From the NCBI RefSeq assembly GCF_014696105.1, contig NZ_JACJPO010000022.1, positions 36,813 to 100,812 on the forward strand: DNA of 64,000 bases. Direction: 5' to 3'. The position numbers were made by a program, and so were the translations under genes. The notes under the pieces are model-generated. The model was not told the origin of the DNA and made no database searches. It worked only from the letters and a program-made list of their open reading frames with translations. Positions 46,824 to 56,381 of this stretch are shown piece by piece (the stretch's first letter is position 1; every line of letters starts with the position of its first letter). Source of the stretch: Microcoleus sp. FACHB-1515. GTDB lineage: Bacteria; Cyanobacteriota; Cyanobacteriia; Elainellales; Elainellaceae.

Positions 46824-46860
46824 AAAAAAATCGCCTGCCTTCCGACAGAGAAAGCAGGCG
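46824..46860 (-). terminator. rho-independent terminator of cysH
   Basis: CGCCTGC and GCAGGCG form a 7-bp stem (46832-46838 and 46854-46860). On the minus strand a run of seven T follows (46824-46830). It ends the cysH transcript and may also block the convergent pentapeptide-gene transcript. Confidence 0.85.
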
Positions 46861-46878
46861 GAGAATCAAATCAACGGG

Positions 46879-47625
46879 TTAGATGTGAATGCCGCACTCG
46901 GTTTTGTTGGAGCCGCGCCAGCGTCCTGCCCGTTCGTCTTCACCGTCGCGAACCGGCGTGGTAATCGGTTCATCTCCGATGCTGGGATAGCCTTGATCGT
47001 GCAGCGGATTGTAGATCATTTTGTGTTCGGCCACGTATTCCCACGATCGCTGGCGCGTCCAGTTGGCGAGCGGATTGACTTTGAGACGCTGCTGCGAATC
47101 GAGTTCGAGGACGGGCATATCGGCACGGGTGACGGCTTGGTCGCGGCGGCGTCCGGTGATCCAGGCGATCGCGCCCAGTTCGTTCAAACCGCGCTGGAGC
47201 GGCTCAATTTTCGTCAGGTGGTGAAACTGAGCGATGTCGCGATCCCACAGGGCATCGCCGTACCGAGCGGCGAATTCGTCGCGGGAGTTGACATCGGGAA
47301 TTTTGTAGACTTGCAGATTCAGGTTATAAATCTGCTTGGCTTTCTCGACGAGTTCCAGCGTTTGTGGAAAGTGGTAGAGCGTGTCGAGAAACAGCACGGG
47401 AACCGAGGGATTCGGCTGAAGCTGACGATAGAGAATATCGGTAATCAGGACATCATCCACGTTGAACGCGCTTGTTTGCACCAGCCCAGTCGTGATATTG
47501 GCCGTGCACCAAGCGAGGATTTCGGCAGGATGGGCAGTTTCAAATCTTTGATTTAGTTCGGCTAAATCGAGATTTTGGATGACAGTAGCGGCTGCGGTCG
47601 AAGCGGGCGTGAAGCTTGTCGTCAT
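46879..47625 (-). CDS. cysH: phosphoadenylyl-sulfate (PAPS) reductase
   Basis: A 248-residue enzyme that reduces activated sulfate to sulfite using thioredoxin. The PP-loop region is LVQTSAFNVDDVLITDIL, and the C terminus has RAGRWRGSNKTECGIHI, with the single catalytic Cys of the PAPS type. The paired Cys motifs (CC and CxxC) that bind an iron-sulfur cluster in APS reductases are absent, so PAPS is the predicted substrate. Length is normal. Confidence 0.93.
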   Translation of the reverse strand: MTTSFTPASTAAATVIQNLDLAELNQRFETAHPAEILAWCTANITTGLVQTSAFNVDDVLITDILYRQLQPNPSVPVLFLDTLYHFPQTLELVEKAKQIYNLNLQVYKIPDVNSRDEFAARYGDALWDRDIAQFHHLTKIEPLQRGLNELGAIAWITGRRRDQAVTRADMPVLELDSQQRLKVNPLANWTRQRSWEYVAEHKMIYNPLHDQGYPSIGDEPITTPVRDGEDERAGRWRGSNKTECGIHI

Positions 47626-47732
47626 ACCTGGATTACTCGAACTTCTGTAGTCTAGACTTCATGAATCATCATATCTCGAAATGGCACTAAGCCGATCGAC
47701 GAATGTGTTTTAGGAAGAATTACTTAACGTAG

Positions 47733-48002
47733 ATGCACCTCATCCTTTACAGTAAACCAGGCTGCCATTTGTGTGAAGGTCTGCAAGAAAAGCTCGATCA
47801 GGTTCGCCGATCGATCGATCTGGAAGTGCGCGACATCACGACGCGATCGGATTGGTTCAACGCCTATCAATATGAAATTCCCGTTTTGGTCGCCGTCAGC
47901 GATCGCGGCGAAATGCAAACCCTGCCTCGACTTTCGCCCCGCGCCAGCGTTGCCCAAGTGGAGCAGATGCTACAGAAATACCTTCAAAATGATTCACAAT
48001 AA
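47733..48002 (+). CDS. glutaredoxin-like protein (DUF836 type)
   Basis: An 89-residue thioredoxin-fold protein. The redox centre is LYSKPGCHLCEGLQEKL (CxxC), and EIPVLVAV carries the cis-Pro. It likely acts in thiol-disulfide exchange in the cytoplasm; its partners are unknown. murE starts 25 bases downstream on the same strand. Confidence 0.88.
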   Translation: MHLILYSKPGCHLCEGLQEKLDQVRRSIDLEVRDITTRSDWFNAYQYEIPVLVAVSDRGEMQTLPRLSPRASVAQVEQMLQKYLQNDSQ

Positions 48003-48026
48003 GCCCAGATGTGAGGAGGTGCTGAC

Positions 48027-49517
48027 ATGAAACTGCGCGACTTGCTGGCAAATCTGCCTAATCTAACCCTGCCCAACCATCCTGCTTTGGAAGCAGAGGT
48101 CAAAGGGCTGACGACGAATTCGCACGCAGTTCAGCCTGGAGATTTGTTTTTGGGACTGCCGGGAACGCGAGTCGATGGTGGCGAGTTTTGGCCGAGTGCG
48201 ATCGGGGCAGGCGCGATCGCCGCTGTCATCTCCCCTAGTGCCGCTCAAAAGCCGTCGCTGCCAGAGGTCGATCCCTGCCTGATCACCAGCCCGGACATGA
48301 TCCGCACCAGTGCCGAAATTGCCGCTGCTTTTTACGGCCAGCCAACGCAGAAACTCCAGCTTGTCGGCGTCACGGGCACGAACGGCAAAACCACAACGAC
48401 GCACCTGATCGAATTTCTGTTGACTGAGGCAAAACGACCCACTGCCCTGCTGGGAACGCTCTACACTCGCTGGCCGGGACACCAGCAAACCGCTTTGCAC
48501 ACCACGCCGTTTGCCGTTGAGCTTCAGCAGCAATTTTCCCAAGCGGTGCAGGCCGGATGCACGACAGCCGTGATGGAAGTCAGTTCCCACGCTTTGGCGC
48601 AGGGTCGCGTCTGGGGCTGCCAGTTTGAAGTTGCGGTTTTCACTAATTTGACGCAAGACCACTTGGACTTTCATCGCGACATGGACGATTATTTCGCGGC
48701 GAAAGCTTTGATGTTTGACGCCGACTATCTGCGCGGCAGGGCGATCGTCAACCTTGATGATTCCTATGGACGCAAGCTGCTCGCCCAACTCGGCGAAAAA
48801 GCCTGGTCGTATAGTACGCAAGAGTCGACCGCCAATTTGTGGACAAGCAACCTCGCCTACAATCCCGATGGCGTGACGGGAACGCTGCACACGCCCAAAG
48901 GTGAAATTGAATTTCGATCGCCGCTCGTCGGCCAGTTCAATCTCTCAAATCTCCTTGCTGCCGTCGGAGCCGCCCTGCATCTCGGACTGGAACTCGACGA
49001 AATTGCTAGGGCGCTGCCGATGTTCAGCGGCGTTCCCGGACGGATGGAGCAGGTGCAGGTGCAGCCCGATCAGGACATCAGCGTGATTGTCGATTATGCC
49101 CACACGCCGGACAGCCTGGAAAATCTGCTGAAGGCGGCGCGTCCGTTTATTTCAGGCCGAATGATCTGCGTGTTCGGCTGTGGCGGCGATCGCGACCGCA
49201 CCAAACGTCCCCAAATGGGTAAAATCGCCGCAGAACTGGCAGACTGGGCAATCGTCACGTCCGACAATCCGCGCACCGAAGATCCGCAGCGGATTTTGCA
49301 GGACATTCTGGCCGGAATTCCCGCTACGGTTGAGCCGCTCGTGCAGGTCGATCGCGCCCAAGCCATTCGCACCGCGATCTTGGAAGCACAACCGGGAGAC
49401 GGCGTTTTAATTGCCGGAAAAGGCCATGAAGACTATCAGATTTTGGGAACCGAAAAAGTCCACTTTGACGATCGTGAACAGGCACGCGCGGCGATCGCAG
49501 AGCGGACTGGAAAGTAG
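48027..49517 (+). CDS. murE: UDP-N-acetylmuramoyl-tripeptide synthetase (meso-DAP adding)
   Basis: A 496-residue Mur ligase that adds the third amino acid to the peptidoglycan precursor in the cytoplasm. ATG 48027 has GAGGAGG nearby. ATP binding is GVTGTNGKTTTTHLIEF; the substrate region is HTTPFAVELQQQF; and TSDNPRTEDPQ contains the DNPR motif that selects meso-diaminopimelate rather than Lys. The C-terminal domain contains the conserved Lys region and GKGHEDYQ. Full length. It follows the glutaredoxin-like gene. Confidence 0.96.
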   Translation: MKLRDLLANLPNLTLPNHPALEAEVKGLTTNSHAVQPGDLFLGLPGTRVDGGEFWPSAIGAGAIAAVISPSAAQKPSLPEVDPCLITSPDMIRTSAEIAAAFYGQPTQKLQLVGVTGTNGKTTTTHLIEFLLTEAKRPTALLGTLYTRWPGHQQTALHTTPFAVELQQQFSQAVQAGCTTAVMEVSSHALAQGRVWGCQFEVAVFTNLTQDHLDFHRDMDDYFAAKALMFDADYLRGRAIVNLDDSYGRKLLAQLGEKAWSYSTQESTANLWTSNLAYNPDGVTGTLHTPKGEIEFRSPLVGQFNLSNLLAAVGAALHLGLELDEIARALPMFSGVPGRMEQVQVQPDQDISVIVDYAHTPDSLENLLKAARPFISGRMICVFGCGGDRDRTKRPQMGKIAAELADWAIVTSDNPRTEDPQRILQDILAGIPATVEPLVQVDRAQAIRTAILEAQPGDGVLIAGKGHEDYQILGTEKVHFDDREQARAAIAERTGK

Positions 49518-49688
49518 GAGCTAGCGCGTGGTTGCAAAGCGAACAGCCAGCCTCAACGCTGACCTAGCAATTTTGACCAACCCTCTGTAAATTCGGTTGC
49601 AGGAGCAGACTAAATTTCGCTTCTTGCGGATGCAACTTTCTTCGCAAACGCGGGCAAACTTGCATTCGATCGAGTCATTCACGCCGAT

Positions 49689-51059
49689 ATGATCATGAAC
49701 CCTTTGCGCCTCGACGCATCGCTGTACGAGTTGGCGACGACTGCCGAGGCGGTGCCGCTCCAAGTTAGTCCCACAATTTTTAAGTCGATGGTCGCAACGC
49801 TAATTGACGTTGTGATCGATCGACAGATCAACGCAACGCTATGGCTCAAGCTGCCGCGCGGTGAAGCGTGGTACTCGGAATTCGATCGCCTGACTGCTTC
49901 AGCGCAGTCTGTCTATGTTTTGGGCGACAAGCCGCCAACCGCAAAGTCGATTGTGTCGCTAGATGGTGCAGTGCGGCTGCGGCGCGAATATTTTCTGCTG
50001 GTGCAGTCACCGCAGTTCACCGCGCTGGTATTGGCACATCGCCTGCGAGTAAGTCGATCGCCTTCGGAATTTCCCGATTCAAGTGAAGAAGAATTGGAGC
50101 GCAAGCAGTCGCTGATGGCGATCGCCACCTGCGACCGTGCTGTAATCGATCGCGTCGTGGGCGGACTGGCTCAGGTCATTGCAGGAACCGAAGCACAAGC
50201 GGCATTGCAGACCACAGGCGAGATTGATTTGGCACTGGTGAGCGCTTGGCTTGCCAAGCAGATTCAGCGGCAAGCAGAAATTTGGCACAGCAGCACGAGC
50301 AGTCGTCGGCAGGCCGAAACCGCAATGCAACTGCGGCAGGAAAATACGGCCATGCTCGAATCGCTGCGCCACAAAGACGAATTTTTGAAAACGCTGGGGC
50401 AAGAACTGCGAACGCCGCTGACCACGATGAAAACAGCTTTGTCGCTGCTTGGTTCGCCGACGCTGAAGCCGCCGCAGCGACAGCGGTATATGGATATGCT
50501 GACGCAAGCGATCGATCGCCAAAGCTCTTTGATTACGAGTGTCCTCGATCTGGTGCAGCTTGAGGACACTCGCAATCAGCCTTCGCTTCAGCCGTTGCGT
50601 TTGGCCGATGTGGTTCCGGGTGTGGTCAGCACCTATCAGCCCTTGGCGCAGGAAAAAGGCGTGATGCTGGCCTACACCATTTCCGAAGAATTGCCGCCTG
50701 TTGCGTGCCTCAATCCTTGGCTGCGGCAAATTGTGATCAACCTGCTGCACAACGGCATCAAGTTCACTTCGGCAGGTGGGCAGGTTTGGGTAAAAGCGCG
50801 TCAGCAAGATGACTTTGTTGAACTGGAGATTAGTGATACGGGCGTTGGCATTGCGTCAAGCGACCTGCATCGCATCTTCGATCGCTTCTATAGCGTTCGT
50901 CAGAGCAGCGATGATTCTGGTGCGGGCTTGGGTTTGTCGATCGTGCAGCAGTTGCTCGATCGCTGCGGCGGCTCAATTTCGGTGAAAAGTAAACCTGCTG
51001 AAGGTGCGGCCTTTAGGGTGCTGCTGCCGATTCATTCTGCTTCCGGCCATTCCAGCTAA
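49689..51059 (+). CDS. DICT-domain sensor histidine kinase homologue lacking the phospho-accepting His
   Basis: A 456-residue cytoplasmic protein. Residues about 1-170 resemble the DICT sensory domain found next to cyanobacterial signalling domains. A short coiled coil leads to the dimerisation domain, where the H-box reads KTLGQELRTPLTTM: Gln238 (CAA at 50400-50402) replaces the His normally phosphorylated in SHELRTP. The ATPase domain is intact: N-box NLLHNGIKFT, G1 ISDTGVGIASSD, F box FDRFY, G2 GAGLGLSIVQQ. It may bind ATP but cannot autophosphorylate at the usual site. No response regulator lies nearby. It could be a scaffold or allosteric partner. Confidence 0.85.
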   Translation: MIMNPLRLDASLYELATTAEAVPLQVSPTIFKSMVATLIDVVIDRQINATLWLKLPRGEAWYSEFDRLTASAQSVYVLGDKPPTAKSIVSLDGAVRLRREYFLLVQSPQFTALVLAHRLRVSRSPSEFPDSSEEELERKQSLMAIATCDRAVIDRVVGGLAQVIAGTEAQAALQTTGEIDLALVSAWLAKQIQRQAEIWHSSTSSRRQAETAMQLRQENTAMLESLRHKDEFLKTLGQELRTPLTTMKTALSLLGSPTLKPPQRQRYMDMLTQAIDRQSSLITSVLDLVQLEDTRNQPSLQPLRLADVVPGVVSTYQPLAQEKGVMLAYTISEELPPVACLNPWLRQIVINLLHNGIKFTSAGGQVWVKARQQDDFVELEISDTGVGIASSDLHRIFDRFYSVRQSSDDSGAGLGLSIVQQLLDRCGGSISVKSKPAEGAAFRVLLPIHSASGHSS

Positions 51060-51097
51060 TTGCCAGCCGTCCTACCGCAGTGGGGAAAGCGATCGAC

Positions 51098-51295
51098 CTA
51101 CTGGGAAGCGGTTTCCAGCCAGTCGAAAATTTTGTCAAGCTGATCGATCGTGACAAGGCCATATTGCCACAGCACCATCGGCAGCAGGTTGGGCGTTTGG
51201 CCTTCGTGACGCAGGGCAACGGCGATCGATTCTTTGGGAATCAACAGTTCTTCTTGGAGGTAGCGAATTAAGCGCTGCTGCAATGTGGGTTTCAT
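51098..51295 (-). CDS. DUF2949 family small protein
   Basis: A 65-residue cyanobacterial protein starting MKPTLQQRLIRYLQEELLIPKESIAVAL. The pattern of the whole chain, ending LWQYGLVTIDQLDKIFDWLE, matches DUF2949, a small helical family of unknown role. ATG 51295 is preferred; a start ten codons upstream is possible. It converges on the DICT kinase gene. Confidence 0.75.
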   Translation of the reverse strand: MKPTLQQRLIRYLQEELLIPKESIAVALRHEGQTPNLLPMVLWQYGLVTIDQLDKIFDWLETASQ

Positions 51296-51549
51296 CAGAG
51301 TTGGAGGGTGAAACGGTAGATTCATAGCTGCTAAAACGAAGAACGTTGAAGCAGTGTAGCACGGCAATAGTACAGGTGATCTAATTTCACAAAACGATAA
51401 ATCGGCAGCGATTTCAGCCATTGCAGCGCTCGATGTCAGACCTAATGCAGTTGCTTATAGTTCCCAAACTGGATTGATTGGCAAAATTTGACAAAAATTA
51501 ACCTCTTGCGGGCAAAATCAGTTCAAAATCAAAGACGGTTGATTGACCG

Positions 51550-52152
51550 ATGAGGAGTATGTACCGCTATTTCAAACTTCTGCTGTCGATCGGGCTGTTT
51601 GTCCTGCCCGTTTCACCTGCGATCGCCCAAGACGAATCGGTCATCCTCGATCAAAGCCTTTTTCCGCACGATGAACCGCCGATCGATGCTGACACGCCTG
51701 CTCGTCCTGAAGCTTCTCCTGAGACCAACGCTTCTGAAGCCACCACTTCTGAAACAGCTAGTGGAATACGGCTGCAAATCGATTTGAGCAGTCGGCGGCT
51801 GACGCTGTATCAAGGTGAGATGGAGCTGAGCCATTTTCCGATCGCGGTCGGGCGTGAAGGCTGGCAAACGCCGATCGGCGAGTGGGAAGTGCGCCAAATG
51901 ATTCATGACCCTGCTTGGCGCAATCCGTTTACGGGCAGAGTAATTCCCGGTGGCGATCCAGAAAATCCGCTGGGCGACTACTGGATCGGCTTTTGGACAG
52001 ACGGCGAAAACTGGATTGGAATGCACGGCACACCCAATCCTGAATCGGTGGGGCGAGCGGCGTCTCACGGCTGCATTCGCCTGTACAACCACGATATTGC
52101 GGCGCTATTTGCCCTTGTGAGAGTGGGAACACCCGTGATCGTTGTGCCTTAA
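51550..52152 (+). CDS. L,D-transpeptidase (YkuD family), exported
   Basis: A 200-residue wall enzyme that cross-links peptidoglycan or attaches proteins to it. A signal peptide (FKLLLSIGLFVLPVSPAIAQ) is followed by about 45 variable residues, then the YkuD domain (RLQIDLSSRRLTLYQGEMELSHFPIAVGREGWQTPIGEW). The catalytic motif is HGTPNPESVGRAASHGCIRLYN, with the HxxxSHGCxR Cys. Expected to act in the periplasm. Confidence 0.93.
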   Translation: MRSMYRYFKLLLSIGLFVLPVSPAIAQDESVILDQSLFPHDEPPIDADTPARPEASPETNASEATTSETASGIRLQIDLSSRRLTLYQGEMELSHFPIAVGREGWQTPIGEWEVRQMIHDPAWRNPFTGRVIPGGDPENPLGDYWIGFWTDGENWIGMHGTPNPESVGRAASHGCIRLYNHDIAALFALVRVGTPVIVVP

Positions 52153-52217
52153 ATCCGGATTCAACGGTTGAAATTGGGAATCATAAAGGCAGAATCTCCG
52201 CGTTGCCGCCAGCTTGA

Positions 52218-53012
52218 ATGAATTCTGATTTTCGATCGCCCCAACCCATCAATTCGCTCATCGCAACAGTCAATCATGTCCTCAACAAATTGCCTGCGGA
52301 AGCGCGAGCTTGGTTTGAAAGTTTGCCTTGGCATCAGCGTCGCTATCTATTATCACTTTGCCATCTAATTTGTGTTGCTTCACCCGAAGTTCAAGCGGAA
52401 TTTTTGGACGACTATACGGCAGATGGACTCGTCTCGCGCAAGCTTGAAGACCGAGACACAAAACAGCGTGTTAAGTATTATCTAGAACAGTTTCAAATCG
52501 GCACTGAATTAACAGAATCCGTTCTGCGTAGCTATATTCGCCAGTTTTATGTTCACACCGCTCAAGATGCAAGACGACAGCCAGATTTATATCTTGAATC
52601 TGCGTTGAAATTGGTTTTCAGCACCGAAGAACATAATAGTGTATTTTGCTATGTTTTGGGTTTTGAACTGTTAAAAATGATGTTTCGAATGAGCTGGCTT
52701 CAGCATGAACGGCTCTATCGCCTTCAGCGCAATCAAGAAGATTTCATCAACACTTATATCAAACCAATTCAACACGCACATCGCATCAACGGCATTATTA
52801 CACCCAAGGACGCCAGCTTGTTCTTTGCCAAGCGCAGCTATTTTGTGCAGCAGCCAGAAATGTCTGAGAAGAAACTAGTGGAGTTGGTAATGGCGACCTT
52901 TACAACGGATGTCACGTCTTATTTTGGCTTTTCGATAATTCGGCACGCCAATTCGATCGCGTTTGACTATGACTACATTTTTCAGGCGGAAGCAGAAGAG
53001 TTTTTTCTGTAG
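52218..53012 (+). CDS. conserved cyanobacterial hypothetical protein
   Basis: A 264-residue protein with no signal peptide, rich in Leu, Gln, Arg and aromatic residues and predicted mainly helical. The segment AWFESLPWHQRRYLLSLCHLICVASPEVQAEFLDDYTADGLVSRKLEDRDTKQRV resembles a family I believe is restricted to cyanobacteria; I know no function for it. The coding sequence is somewhat AT-richer than its left neighbours. It lies 66 bases downstream of the L,D-transpeptidase on the same strand; a functional link is possible but unproven. Confidence 0.7.
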   Translation: MNSDFRSPQPINSLIATVNHVLNKLPAEARAWFESLPWHQRRYLLSLCHLICVASPEVQAEFLDDYTADGLVSRKLEDRDTKQRVKYYLEQFQIGTELTESVLRSYIRQFYVHTAQDARRQPDLYLESALKLVFSTEEHNSVFCYVLGFELLKMMFRMSWLQHERLYRLQRNQEDFINTYIKPIQHAHRINGIITPKDASLFFAKRSYFVQQPEMSEKKLVELVMATFTTDVTSYFGFSIIRHANSIAFDYDYIFQAEAEEFFL

Positions 53013-53347
53013 ACGCGATCGCAACGGGCGATCACGCTAGGTAGAATTGCTGCTACTTGCTTGAGGTAACTGCAAAATCTAGCGAAAAGATTAAATTCTC
53101 CGATCGATCGCTCGGATTTCTGCAAAAATGCACTTGAATAAAAATTTAAGCAGCTTGCTTGAGCGATGCACGGATGAGCATTTTGAACGTGTTCAATTCG
53201 AGCTTGTTTGAATTAAGGGGTGCAATGGTTCCGCTGATCCCAAGGTGCGCTCGATCGATTTTGCCGATAATGGCTCGCAAGAATTTCTGAAAGAACAATA
53301 GCTAGATGTGAGCCGCTGTGCGTAGTGATTAGCGATCGCGCTGCCCA
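53013..53347. other. intergenic region upstream of the hybrid kinase
   Basis: About 335 bases. A minus-strand frame of about 50 codons (53146-53301, ending NTFKMLIRASLKQAA) has no ATG start or ribosome site; it may be a decayed gene end. No terminator or RNA is evident. Confidence 0.4.
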
Positions 53348-56300
53348 ATGTCCATTTCCGCCTTAATCCCAGAAACAATGAGTGCTGCTTTAATTGAAGA
53401 AATCAATCAGCTCCAGTTTGAATTACGTCGCAGCAATGCTTTATTGGAAGCAATTCAAGAAACCTCGCTTGACGGTATTTTAATTGTGGATCGCGATCGC
53501 CGTGTCGTGTCGTGGAATCAGCAGTTCTGCCAAATTTGGAATATTTCAGAAGCGATTTCTGCGGATGACCGTCAGTTGCTACAGCAAGCGATAAAGCAGC
53601 TTGCCCAACCAGAAGCATTTTTAGCAAGAGTCGAGCAGCTATATGAGCAAATCAATGAAATTAGTCGCGACGAAATTGTGTTTAGAGATGGACGAACGCT
53701 CGATCGCTATTCGGTTCCCATCCACCTACCTGATAAAGGCTATTTTGGCAGAATTTGGTATTACCGAGATATCACCGCTGCGAAGCACCTCGAAGAGAAT
53801 CGCAAGCAAACTGAGCGGATTTTGCAAGCAAGGGAATTGCAGTATCGCGACTTGGTTGAAACATCAAACAGCGTGATTGTGCGCTGGGATATTGATGGCA
53901 ATATTCGATTTATGAATGATTATGGACAGCAGTTTTTAGGCTTTCAACCCGGTGAGCTAATTGGTCGAAACATCGTTGAAACGATCGTGCCGCAGATTGA
54001 ATCATCGGGTCGAGATCTACATCAGCTCATCACCGGAATCTGTCAACATCCAGAGCAGAATTTGCTGAGCGAGAATGAAAACATTTGCAAGAATGGCGAT
54101 CGCGTTTGGATTTCTTGGTCAAACAAACCGATCTTCGATCTTGATGGCAATCTTGTCGAACTTCTCTCAGTTGGAACTGATGCGACCGAGCGCAAACAAA
54201 CGCAGCTCGCACTGCAAAAAAGCGACGCTCAACTTCAAGCGATCTTGAGCAATGCAAATGCTGGCATCTTCGCAAAAGATTTAGAAGGCCGATACTTGTT
54301 TGCCAATCGAGCATTAGCACAAGAGCTAAATCTTACGCCTGAAGAACTAATCGGCAAGACCGATTATGAAATTCTGCCGTCAGAGCTTGCTGATCGATAT
54401 CGCAACACCGATCGTAAAGCTTTGGCTGCGGGAACAGCGATCAATTTTGACAATTATACGCCTGATTTAGATGAGCAAAAGGCGTTTGTCACGGTAAAAT
54501 TTCCGCTGCTGAATGCAGATGACATACCGTATGCAATCTGCGGCATTTCAACTGACATTAGCGATCGTGTCCGTGCAGAAAATGCTTTACGCAATAGTGA
54601 ATTAAAATATCGCAGTATTTTTGAGAATTCGCAAATTGGCATTGGACGATCGTGTCTGACCGGAAATGGGCGATTTCTTGATGCCAATCAGCGCTGTGCC
54701 GAAATTTTGGGGCATCAATCGGCAGTAGAATTAATTGACCGACAGTTTGCTCACGATTACTTTGTTAATCTTACCGATCGCCAATGGATAATTGATGAGC
54801 TAGAGCGATATGGGGAAGTCCGCAATTTTGAGGTAGCGCTGCGTCGTCCGGATAATTCCATTGTTTGGGTGCTGCTTTCGCTGCGGAAAAACTATCAGGA
54901 AGATTGCACTGATTTTGTGATTACAGACATTAGCGATCGCAAACGTGCTGAGCAAGAACTGCAAAATGCCAAAGAAGCTGCCGAAGCTGCTAATCACGCC
55001 AAAAGCGCTTTTCTAGCAAACATGAGTCACGAACTGCGGACACCGCTCAATGCAATTCTTGGGTTTGCACAACTGATGGAGCGCGACTTGAGCCTTAGCG
55101 ATCGCCAGCGAGATGCGCTTGCCACAATTAACCGCAGCGGCGAACATCTGCTGAATTTGATCAACGATGTGCTGGAGATGTCGAAGATTGAAGCCGGACG
55201 GATTGTGCTGAATCCAGTGCCGTTCGATCTGCATCGGCTTTTGCAAACCTTGCAGGAAATGTTTAATGGGCGGGCGCCGACCAAGCGGTTGTCGTTGGAA
55301 TTTGATTTGGCGGTGGATTTGCCGCGCTATGTGCGATCGGATGAAGGCAAACTGCGACAGGTGTTGATTAACCTGCTGGGGAATGCGGTGAAATTTACGG
55401 ATGCAGGCGGCGTCCGGCTGTCTGTGAAAAGTGAGGAGTGCGATCGACTCACCCTCCAGTTTGAAATTACTGATACCGGATGCGGCATTGCTGCCGAAGA
55501 ACAAGAAAGCTTGTTTCAGCCGTTTGTGCAGACAACCAGCGGTACAAGAGCGCGAGAAGGAACCGGATTGGGCTTGACGATTAGCCGCCAGTTCATTCAT
55601 CTGATGGGCGGCGAAATTAAATTCACCAGCACGATCGCGCAGGGTTCAACCTTTCGCTTTCAGATTCCGGTGCAGCGGGTGGAGGCGATCGCCCTGCCCA
55701 CGCCCACGCTCCAGCGGCGCGTGCTGCGATTGGCCGACGATCAGCCGAGCTATCGCATTTTGATTGTGGACGATCGCTCGGAAAATCGCGATTTGATGAC
55801 GCAACTGCTGGAGATGGTCGGCTTTGAGACGCGCATTGCGATCGACGGACAAGCAGCGATCGCACAGTGGCAAGCGTGGCAGCCGCACTTGATCTGGATG
55901 GATATGCGAATGCCCGTGATGGACGGCTATGAAGCGACACGCCGCATTCGACAAGCGCAAACGCCAGCCACCACGCCGACGATCATCGCTTTGACTGCCA
56001 GCGCGTTTGAAGAACAGCAGGCCAGCATTTTGGCGGCGGGCTGTGATGATTTTGTGCGTAAGCCATTTCGCGAGGCGGTGCTCTTTGAGAAAATGACGCA
56101 GTATCTCGGAGCGCAATATGTCTACGAGGATGCCAGCGAATCGAGCAGCGATGAAGCGCCCGTTCACTTTTCGCTGCTGCCCGCCTCACTGCTCATCATG
56201 CCTGCTGAGTGGCTGGGCGAACTGCGGCAAGCAGCGTTTACCGTTGATGGCGATCGCATTTTCCAACTGATTGAAAAAATTCCCGCTGAAGAACAATCGA

Positions 56301-56377
56301 TCGCCGATCAGTTAACCGAACTGGTGCGCCGCTTCTGCTTTGATGAAATTCTAGAGCTAGTTCCAGAAGAAATTTAA
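53348..56377 (+). CDS. multi-PAS hybrid histidine kinase with receiver domain
   Basis: A 1009-residue cytoplasmic signalling protein; no membrane segment. It has four PAS domains at about 20-145, 165-285, 290-410 and 415-545 (for example VETSNSVIVRWDIDGNIRFMNDYGQQFLGFQPGELIG). A coiled coil, HisKA with His561 in NMSHELRTPLNAILGFAQLM and the ATPase domain (NLLGNAVKFT, DTGCGIAAEEQ, GTGLGLTISR) follow. A receiver domain (ILIVDDRSENRDL, phosphoacceptor Asp852 in WMDMRMPVMDG, Lys in RKPF) is next, and a roughly 90-residue C-terminal extension often seen in such cyanobacterial kinases. The signal is unknown; PAS domains may bind flavin, heme or other ligands. The N-terminal coding half is more AT-rich than the C-terminal half. 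Confidence 0.93.
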   Translation: MSISALIPETMSAALIEEINQLQFELRRSNALLEAIQETSLDGILIVDRDRRVVSWNQQFCQIWNISEAISADDRQLLQQAIKQLAQPEAFLARVEQLYEQINEISRDEIVFRDGRTLDRYSVPIHLPDKGYFGRIWYYRDITAAKHLEENRKQTERILQARELQYRDLVETSNSVIVRWDIDGNIRFMNDYGQQFLGFQPGELIGRNIVETIVPQIESSGRDLHQLITGICQHPEQNLLSENENICKNGDRVWISWSNKPIFDLDGNLVELLSVGTDATERKQTQLALQKSDAQLQAILSNANAGIFAKDLEGRYLFANRALAQELNLTPEELIGKTDYEILPSELADRYRNTDRKALAAGTAINFDNYTPDLDEQKAFVTVKFPLLNADDIPYAICGISTDISDRVRAENALRNSELKYRSIFENSQIGIGRSCLTGNGRFLDANQRCAEILGHQSAVELIDRQFAHDYFVNLTDRQWIIDELERYGEVRNFEVALRRPDNSIVWVLLSLRKNYQEDCTDFVITDISDRKRAEQELQNAKEAAEAANHAKSAFLANMSHELRTPLNAILGFAQLMERDLSLSDRQRDALATINRSGEHLLNLINDVLEMSKIEAGRIVLNPVPFDLHRLLQTLQEMFNGRAPTKRLSLEFDLAVDLPRYVRSDEGKLRQVLINLLGNAVKFTDAGGVRLSVKSEECDRLTLQFEITDTGCGIAAEEQESLFQPFVQTTSGTRAREGTGLGLTISRQFIHLMGGEIKFTSTIAQGSTFRFQIPVQRVEAIALPTPTLQRRVLRLADDQPSYRILIVDDRSENRDLMTQLLEMVGFETRIAIDGQAAIAQWQAWQPHLIWMDMRMPVMDGYEATRRIRQAQTPATTPTIIALTASAFEEQQASILAAGCDDFVRKPFREAVLFEKMTQYLGAQYVYEDASESSSDEAPVHFSLLPASLLIMPAEWLGELRQAAFTVDGDRIFQLIEKIPAEEQSIADQLTELVRRFCFDEILELVPEEI

Positions 56378-56381
56378 TCCC

